Assembly (NCBI GenBank): GCA_964601165.1
Contig: CAZRMK010000072.1
Location: forward strand, 1-10,255
Origin: Thiosulfativibrio sp964601165
Lineage (GTDB): Bacteria > Pseudomonadota > Gammaproteobacteria > Thiomicrospirales > Thiomicrospiraceae
Length of the DNA stretch: 10,255 bases
Reading direction: 5' to 3'
Shown in pieces: positions 5,530-10,255 of the stretch (its first letter is position 1; each line of letters begins with the position of its first letter). Made by a program: the position numbers and the translations under genes. The notes under the pieces were generated by a model. The model did no database searches. It saw nothing but the letters and a program-made list of their open reading frames with translations, and was not told the DNA's origin.

Positions 5530-7173
5530 ATGGCAAAAGACGTAAGGCTTGGTTTAGATGCACGCGAGAAGATGGTAGAAGGAATTAATGTTCTAGCAGA
5601 TGCAGTGAAAGTAACTTTAGGGCCTAAAGGGCGTAATGTTGTGTTAGAAAGATCTTTTGGTGGGCCTATTGTCACTAAAGACGGGGTAACGGTTGCCCGT
5701 GAAATTGAGCTGGAAGATAAGTTCATGAACATGGGTGCTCAAATGGTTAAAGAAGTCTCTTCGCAAACCAATGAGGTTGCAGGAGATGGTACTACTACGG
5801 CGACTGTTTTAGCACAGTCTATTGTTCGTGAAGGCATGAAATCTGTTGCGGCAGGCATGAATCCAATGGATTTAAATCGTGGTATTCATAAAGCGGTTGA
5901 TGCGGTGGTTGAAGAGCTTAAAAATATGTCGCAGCCTTGTACTACCTATGAAGCGATTGCTCAAGTAGGAACCATTTCTGCTAACTCTGACGTGAGTATT
6001 GGTAAAATGATTGCTGATGCTATGGAGCGTGTGTCAACAGAAGGTGTAATTACGGTTGAAGAAGGCTCTTCATTGCGAGATGAGTTGGTTGTTGTTGAAG
6101 GTATGGAGTTTGATCGTGGTTATTTGTCGCCTTACTTTGTCAATAATCAAGAGAAAATGATTGCTGAATTAGAGAACCCTTTCGTATTATTACATGATAA
6201 GAAAATTTCTAATATCCGTGAACTACTACCAACTTTAGAAGCAGTTTCTAAGGCTAGTCGCCCATTGTTAATTATTGCAGAAGATGTAGATGGTGAAGCT
6301 CTAGCTACCTTAGTGATTAACAATATGCGTGGTATCGTGAAAGTGGCAGCAGTTAAAGCTCCTGGTTTTGGTGATCGTCGTAAAGCCATGTTGCAAGATA
6401 TTGCTGTATTAACAGGTGCAACGGTTATTTCTGAAGAAGTAGGCTTAAATCTTGAAGATGTAACGCTTGATTTATTGGGCGGCACTAAAACAGTTGTTAT
6501 TAGTAAAGATACTACTAAAATAATTGATGGCAATGGTTCTAAAGAAGATATTGAAAGCCGTTGTGCACAGATTAAAGCTCAAATTGCTAATACTACTTCT
6601 GACTATGATGTAGAAAAGCTTAATGAGCGTTTAGCTAAACTAGCGGGTGGAGTGGCAGTTGTTAAATTGGGTGCTGCCACTGAAGTTGAAATGAAAGAGA
6701 GAAAAGATCGTGTTGATGACGCTCTTCATTCTACTCGCGCAGCGGTTGAAGAGGGGATAGTTGCAGGTGGCGGAGTAGCTCTAGTTCGTGCTGCATCTAA
6801 AGTGACTCCAAAAGGTGATAATGATGACCAAGACGTAGGTATTCAAATTGCTATGCGTGCTATGCAAGAGCCTATGCGTCAAATTGCTGAAAACTGTGGT
6901 TTAGAAGGCTCTATTATCGTCAATAAAGTTATGGAAGGTGAAGGAGACTATGGTTTTGATGCTTCTAAAGAGATTTATTGCAATATGTTAGAATCTGGTA
7001 TTATTGATCCTACTAAAGTGACTCGTGCTGCTTTGCAAAACGCAGCTTCGGTTGCTGGATTGGTATTAACAACTGGTGCAGCAATTGCTGATTTACCAGC
7101 CAAAGATGGTGCGGCACCTGATGCTGGCGCAGGAATGGGTGGCGGCATGGGAGGAATGGGTGGTATGATGTAA
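5530..7173 (+). CDS. groEL: Chaperonin GroEL
   Basis: This 547-residue chaperonin subunit forms the double heptameric ring that folds proteins in the cytoplasm with GroES. It is full length. The start is MAKDVRLGLDAREKMVEG, with nucleotide-binding signatures TLGPKGRNVVLE (29-40) and AGDGTTTATVLA (from residue 84). The apical segment is GYLSPYFVNNQEKM, the late signature RAAVEEGIVAGGGVAL is present, and it ends in the Gly-Gly-Met tail (GGMGGMGGMM). The start at 5530 has AAAGG at 5516-5520. It is transcribed with groES and ends in the terminator at 7238. Nothing suggests a second specialised copy. Confidence 0.99.
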   Translation: MAKDVRLGLDAREKMVEGINVLADAVKVTLGPKGRNVVLERSFGGPIVTKDGVTVAREIELEDKFMNMGAQMVKEVSSQTNEVAGDGTTTATVLAQSIVREGMKSVAAGMNPMDLNRGIHKAVDAVVEELKNMSQPCTTYEAIAQVGTISANSDVSIGKMIADAMERVSTEGVITVEEGSSLRDELVVVEGMEFDRGYLSPYFVNNQEKMIAELENPFVLLHDKKISNIRELLPTLEAVSKASRPLLIIAEDVDGEALATLVINNMRGIVKVAAVKAPGFGDRRKAMLQDIAVLTGATVISEEVGLNLEDVTLDLLGGTKTVVISKDTTKIIDGNGSKEDIESRCAQIKAQIANTTSDYDVEKLNERLAKLAGGVAVVKLGAATEVEMKERKDRVDDALHSTRAAVEEGIVAGGGVALVRAASKVTPKGDNDDQDVGIQIAMRAMQEPMRQIAENCGLEGSIIVNKVMEGEGDYGFDASKEIYCNMLESGIIDPTKVTRAALQNAASVAGLVLTTGAAIADLPAKDGAAPDAGAGMGGGMGGMGGMM

Positions 7174-7237
7174 GTTTTGATTTAAGGGAAATTGTGAAAA
7201 ATCTCTTCATTCAAAAATAAGTATCAAGCTTATTTCT

Positions 7238-7262
7238 AAAGCCCGCTCTAAGCGGGCTTTTT
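7238..7262 (+). terminator. Intrinsic terminator after groEL
   Basis: A 10-base perfect stem AAAGCCCGCT / AGCGGGCTTT (7238-7247, 7251-7260) with a CTA loop ends in a run of five T. It closes the groE operon 65 bases after the stop and lies only 30 bases before the argC start, leaving little room for a separate argC promoter downstream. Confidence 0.9.
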
Positions 7263-7291
7263 AATATATCCATATCTGAGGATATAATATT

Positions 7292-8335
7292 ATGAATAAA
7301 GTTAAAATTGGAATTATAGGCGGTACAGGTTATACGGGTGTAGAATTGTTGAGAATTCTAGCCAATCATTCTTTGGTTGAGGTGGTGGTGATTACCTCCC
7401 GTAGTGAAGTTGGCGTGGCTGTGGCGGATATGTATCCTAATTTACGGGGTATTTATAAGCTACAGTTTTCCATGCCTAACATTGATAATCTAAAACAATG
7501 TGATGTGGTTTTTTTTGCTACCCCACACGGTGTTGCTATGAGCATGACGCCAGATCTATTAAAACATGGCGTTAAGGTTATAGATTTAGCCGCAGATTTC
7601 CGTATAGAGGATTTGGATGTTTGGCAAAAATGGTATGGAATTGAGCATACTGGGTCAGACTTAATGGCTAAGGTGGTTTATGGCTTGCCAGAATATTATC
7701 GTGAAAAAATTCGATCAGCAATGATTGTTGCTAACCCAGGTTGTTACCCTACTAGTATTCTATTGGGGTTGTTACCCTTATTAAAAGCTGGTTTGATTAG
7801 GCCTGATTCCATTATTGCTGACGGCAAATCTGGTGTTAGTGGGGCAGGAAAAGCTGCTAATGTTGCGATGTTAGCCGCTGAAATGAGCGAGAGTTTCAAA
7901 GCTTATGGGCTTGCGGGGCATAGGCATTTACCTGAAATGACAGAAAAGTTAACCCAGCAAACAGGGAAAAAAATTGGGCTGACTTTTGTTCCACATTTAG
8001 TACCTATGGTGAGGGGAATGGAGTCTACTATTTATGCAACTTTAGTAAAAGATCAAACTCAATCTGAGTTACAAATGTTATTTGAAAACGCTTATGCTAA
8101 CGAGCCATTTGTTGATGTTATGCCCGCAGGCAGTCAGCCTGAAACCAGAATGGTTAAAGGCTCAAATATGTGCCGCATGGCTATTTACCGTCCAGCAGGA
8201 TCTCAGCAAGTGATCGTTACTTCGGTGATAGATAATCTGGTAAAAGGAGCTTCTGGTCAAGCTATTCAAAATATGAATATTATGTTTGGATTACCAGAGA
8301 ATTCTGCTTTAAGTCAGGTAGCTTTGTTGCCTTAG
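7292..8335 (+). CDS. argC: N-acetyl-gamma-glutamyl-phosphate reductase
   Basis: This 347-residue cytoplasmic enzyme of arginine biosynthesis reduces N-acetylglutamyl-5-phosphate to the semialdehyde with NADPH. The N-terminal Rossmann motif is GGTGYTG at residues 10-16. The catalytic Cys151 lies in NPGCYPTS, the likely base is in GHRHLPEM (His210/His212), and FVPHLVPMVRGM and KGSNMCRMAIY are also family signatures. Length is typical of the long single-domain type. The start at 7292 follows GAGGAT at 7278-7283. argC followed by erpA is an order seen in other gammaproteobacteria, such as Pseudomonas. No arginine-repressor site was identified. Confidence 0.97.
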   Translation: MNKVKIGIIGGTGYTGVELLRILANHSLVEVVVITSRSEVGVAVADMYPNLRGIYKLQFSMPNIDNLKQCDVVFFATPHGVAMSMTPDLLKHGVKVIDLAADFRIEDLDVWQKWYGIEHTGSDLMAKVVYGLPEYYREKIRSAMIVANPGCYPTSILLGLLPLLKAGLIRPDSIIADGKSGVSGAGKAANVAMLAAEMSESFKAYGLAGHRHLPEMTEKLTQQTGKKIGLTFVPHLVPMVRGMESTIYATLVKDQTQSELQMLFENAYANEPFVDVMPAGSQPETRMVKGSNMCRMAIYRPAGSQQVIVTSVIDNLVKGASGQAIQNMNIMFGLPENSALSQVALLP

Positions 8336-8391
8336 GTTCTCAGTTCTTCAAGCTATCTCACCGTTGTAATACTGAATTTTAAAGATAATTT

Positions 8392-8400
8392 TGTTAGAAT
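8392..8400 (+). promoter_or_regulatory. Possible extended -10 promoter for erpA
   Basis: TGTTAGAAT matches TGn plus a -10 hexamer (TAGAAT, five of six). It would start transcription near 8407, about 35 bases before the erpA ATG. There is no good -35 hexamer. Nothing resembling a strong IscR site was recognised. Confidence 0.4.
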
Positions 8401-8442
8401 GCCTTTTATTGAAGTGTGAATAAATAAATAAATAGGTGACTT

Positions 8443-8784
8443 ATGTCTGAAATGCCAACCCCCGTTAATTTTACAGATTCTGCCGCTGATAAGGTTAGTG
8501 GTCTTATTGTTGATGAAGGAAATCCTGAGCTTAAATTACGCGTTTATATTACCGGTGGTGGGTGTTCTGGTTTTCAATACGGCTTTACTTTTGATGAAGA
8601 ACAAGCAGAAGATGATACTAAGGTCGAAAAAAATGGCGTCAGTTTATTAATTGACCCTATGAGCTTTCAGTATTTAATGGGTGCAAAAATTGATTATCTT
8701 GAGGACTTGCAAGGGGCACGTTTTGTTATCGAAAACCCCAATGCATCTACTACTTGTGGTTGTGGTTCATCCTTTAGCGTTTAA
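8443..8784 (+). CDS. erpA: A-type iron-sulfur cluster carrier ErpA
   Basis: This 113-residue A-type carrier passes Fe-S clusters from the assembly machinery to target enzymes. The three ligand cysteines are intact: Cys41 in GGGCSGFQYGF, and Cys105 and Cys107 in TTCGCGSSF. The N-terminus MSEMPTPVNFTDSAADKV and the segment LLIDPMSFQYLMGAKIDYLEDL fit ErpA better than IscA or SufA, since ErpA commonly has this acidic N-terminal and 'MGA.iDY.e.l.G..F' form. Length is right for ErpA. AGGTGA at 8434-8439 supports the start. It sits alone between argC and citrate synthase, not in an isc or suf operon, as is usual for erpA. Confidence 0.93.
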   Translation: MSEMPTPVNFTDSAADKVSGLIVDEGNPELKLRVYITGGGCSGFQYGFTFDEEQAEDDTKVEKNGVSLLIDPMSFQYLMGAKIDYLEDLQGARFVIENPNASTTCGCGSSFSV

Positions 8785-8798
8785 CATATCTAAGTTAG

Positions 8799-8881
8799 AC
8801 CCTAATCCGCAAGTAGAATTATGCGTTAGTGTGCATCAAGTACTTGTGCAATAACCATGATTTCTACTTGCGGATTAGGGT
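8799..8881. mobile_element. 83-bp hairpin element upstream of citrate synthase
   Basis: Perfect 20-base outer arms (8799-8818 and 8862-8881, beginning ACCCTAATCCGCAAGT) enclose an imperfectly paired interior that narrows to CAAGTACTTG near 8841. The string from 8831 to 8865 matches the right half of the 167-bp element (1888 onward) with three differences. The element is that larger one without its central block, and with a different 6-base segment in both arms. It ends 22 bases before the citrate synthase ATG and begins 14 bases after the erpA stop. Confidence 0.85.
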
Positions 8882-8903
8882 TAGATACTTCTTGAGAAAA
8901 AAT

Positions 8904-10061
8904 ATGCAATATATTCCTGGATTAGCGGGTGTTCCTGCTACCAAATCTGAAATTTCTTATATTGATGGTCAAAAAGGTACTTTATCTTATCGTGGCTATG
9001 ACATTATGGAATTGGCTCAACATTCTTCGTTTGAAGAAACAACTCTATTACTGTTATTTGGAGAGCTTCCAACTAAATCTGAGTTAGAAATCTTTGACAA
9101 AAAATTACGTGATTCTCGCCGTGTAAAATATAACATTCGTGAAATAATGAAAAACTTACCTACCACTACCCATCCGATGCACATGTTGCAAGTGGTTGTG
9201 GCTAGCTTAGCCAGCTTTTATCCTAGTACGGAATATATGAAAGGTGGTACCGAAAACCAAGAGTATATCAATGATGTGACGGTTAATATTATTGCTCACA
9301 TGGGTACTTTAGTTGCAATGTGGGAGCATATGCGTAACGGTTATGATCCTATTGAGCCACGTAAAGATTTAACCTATGCTGAAAATTTTCTATACATGGT
9401 AACGGGAGAAGAGCCGGATAAAATTTGGGCACGCTTATTAGATGCTATTTTCATTTTACATGCAGAGCATACTATTAATGCCTCAACCTTTACCACTATG
9501 GTAACAGGTTCTACTTTGGCAAATCCTTGTTCGGTTATTGCTTCAGCAATCGCTTCGCTTTCTGGCCCTTTGCATGGCGGAGCCAATCAAAAAGTGATCG
9601 AAATGTTAGAGAAAATAGGAACTCCAGACAAGGCTCGTTCCTATATTAAAAAACGCTTGGCAGCAAAGAAAGTTATTTGGGGAATGGGGCATAGAGAGTA
9701 TAAAACTAAAGATCCGCGAGCCAAGATTTTGCAGAAACTATCAAGTGAACTTTTGCAACAAAAATCAGGGGACTTGAGTGTAGCATTTGAAACAGCTTTA
9801 GAAGTCGAGAAAGTCTGTGAGGAGTTGTTAGGCCATAAAGGGGTTTACCCTAATGTTGATTTCTATTCAGGTATTCTTTACAAAGAAATGGGGTTTGATT
9901 CTGGGTTATTCACCCCTATTTTCGCCGTGGCACGCTCTGCTGGATGGATGGCTCATTGGCGTGAGCAATTACAAGATAATAAAATATTTCGTCCGACTCA
10001 AATTTATACAGGGGTAGGAAATGCCTGTTATTTACCCGTTGAACAGCGTGGAAAGAATTAG
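8904..10061 (+). CDS. gltA: Citrate synthase, short (type I-like) form
   Basis: This cytoplasmic enzyme condenses acetyl-CoA with oxaloacetate to citrate. I place the start at 8904 (MQYIPGLAGVPATKSEISYIDG), giving 385 residues. The longer frame from 8829 begins inside the hairpin element and adds an implausible tail. The catalytic triad is visible: His224 in GPLHGGANQ, His263 in GMGHREYKTKDPRA and Asp319 in YPNVDFYSGILY. HAEHTINAST (186-195) and ARSAGWMAHWREQ complete the signature. The IPGLAGVPA..SEISYIDG..G.L.YRGYDI start and this length match the compact dimeric forms rather than the roughly 430-residue NADH-regulated hexamer of enterics. A weak TTGAGA-like site precedes the ATG. No separate promoter was evident, so it may be read from erpA through the element. 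The symbol gltA is by function; a methylcitrate synthase is a less likely alternative, since no prp genes are near. Confidence 0.93.
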   Translation: MQYIPGLAGVPATKSEISYIDGQKGTLSYRGYDIMELAQHSSFEETTLLLLFGELPTKSELEIFDKKLRDSRRVKYNIREIMKNLPTTTHPMHMLQVVVASLASFYPSTEYMKGGTENQEYINDVTVNIIAHMGTLVAMWEHMRNGYDPIEPRKDLTYAENFLYMVTGEEPDKIWARLLDAIFILHAEHTINASTFTTMVTGSTLANPCSVIASAIASLSGPLHGGANQKVIEMLEKIGTPDKARSYIKKRLAAKKVIWGMGHREYKTKDPRAKILQKLSSELLQQKSGDLSVAFETALEVEKVCEELLGHKGVYPNVDFYSGILYKEMGFDSGLFTPIFAVARSAGWMAHWREQLQDNKIFRPTQIYTGVGNACYLPVEQRGKN

Positions 10062-10067
10062 CATATT

Positions 10068-10105
10068 GCCTAAATTCTGCAAGTGATTGTGCATATAGAG
10101 TGCAA
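10068..10105. repeat. Truncated palindrome (left arm and loop only)
   Basis: This copy follows the arm and loop of the 57-bp palindrome at 5044 closely (GCCTAAATTCTGCAAG, then TGATTGTGC and a loop ending GTGCAA). It then stops matching exactly where the right arm should begin. The right arm is missing, probably removed by deletion or by the event that brought in the following remnant. Confidence 0.65.
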
Positions 10106-10210
10106 GATATTTATTTGTATAGTGATTTTGATTTAAGCAGAATGCTTATTGATATTCCCGAAGAATTAACATTTACTGGAATTGCAACACTATTCCGACA
10201 CAAAGATTAA
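10100..10210 (+). pseudogene. Unidentified C-terminal coding remnant
   Basis: An open frame running out of the truncated palindrome reads DIYLYSDFDLSRMLIDIPEE and then LTFTGIATLFRHKD to a TAA at 10208-10210. The composition looks like real protein. The frame has no proper start or ribosome-binding site, and its upstream part is repeat sequence, so it is probably the 3' end of a lost gene. A short product from the ATG at 10142 (22 residues) cannot be excluded. I do not recognise the family. The last codons resemble those of the minus-strand remnant at 13-54. Confidence 0.3.
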
Positions 10211-10255
10211 ATATTTGCCGTTAATTGGCTAATTCGGTCTCTGTAAACTTTTTCA

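Noticed and set aside
8829..8903. N-terminal extension of citrate synthase by 25 residues
   Set aside because: It is encoded by the right half of the hairpin element, has no family resemblance, and the natural start MQYIPGLAGVP lies at 8904.
10230..10255. GGTCTC near the right edge as the end of an IS related to the 118-bp MITE
   Set aside because: Only six bases agree with the MITE end, and the rest of the 19-base repeat is absent.

Overview
The window is an AT-rich chromosomal segment of a bacterium, most likely a gammaproteobacterium. The evidence is the argC-erpA gene pair, an A-type Fe-S carrier of the ErpA kind, and a groES-groEL operon behind a plausible sigma-32 promoter. An NnrS-family membrane protein suggests exposure to nitric oxide or a denitrification-linked lifestyle. 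I cannot name the genus from sequence alone. The abundance of palindromic repeats and broken genes suggests a genome rich in small mobile repeats.

Layout. (1) 1-671 is a gene graveyard. It holds the 3' part of a type III restriction subunit (Res), killed by a stop codon at its catalytic Glu and carrying a 118-bp MITE with a 5-bp target duplication at its last codons. A short palindrome follows. (2) 672-4842 holds a divergently arranged ABC importer. The periplasmic binding protein is on the minus strand. The permease, ATPase and NnrS-like genes overlap in one plus-strand operon. The divergent promoters are separated by a 167-bp nearly perfect hairpin element. (3) 4843-7262 holds groES-groEL with a heat-shock-type promoter, palindromes upstream of groES, in its leader and between the two genes, and a clear intrinsic terminator. 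(4) 7292-8784 holds argC then erpA. (5) 8799-10061 holds an 83-bp hairpin element and a short-type citrate synthase gene. (6) 10062-10255 holds a truncated palindrome and an unidentified coding remnant whose last codons resemble a remnant at the opposite window end.

The housekeeping genes look intact and conventional: protein folding, arginine synthesis, Fe-S cluster delivery and TCA entry. The most unusual content is the palindrome family. At least seven copies or fragments lie in nearly every intergenic gap. They share termini like ACCTAAATCC / ACCCTAATCC and range from a 34-bp minimal hairpin through 57 and 83 bp to 167 bp. Arm sequences change between copies while both arms of a copy stay complementary. 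No gene in the window obviously mobilises them.

Gene-free stretches over about 250 bases are 398-671 (MITE, palindrome, then about 75 bases with nothing recognised), 1665-2030 (two promoters and the 167-bp element) and 4843-5132 (two palindromes, a half-palindrome and the groE promoter).
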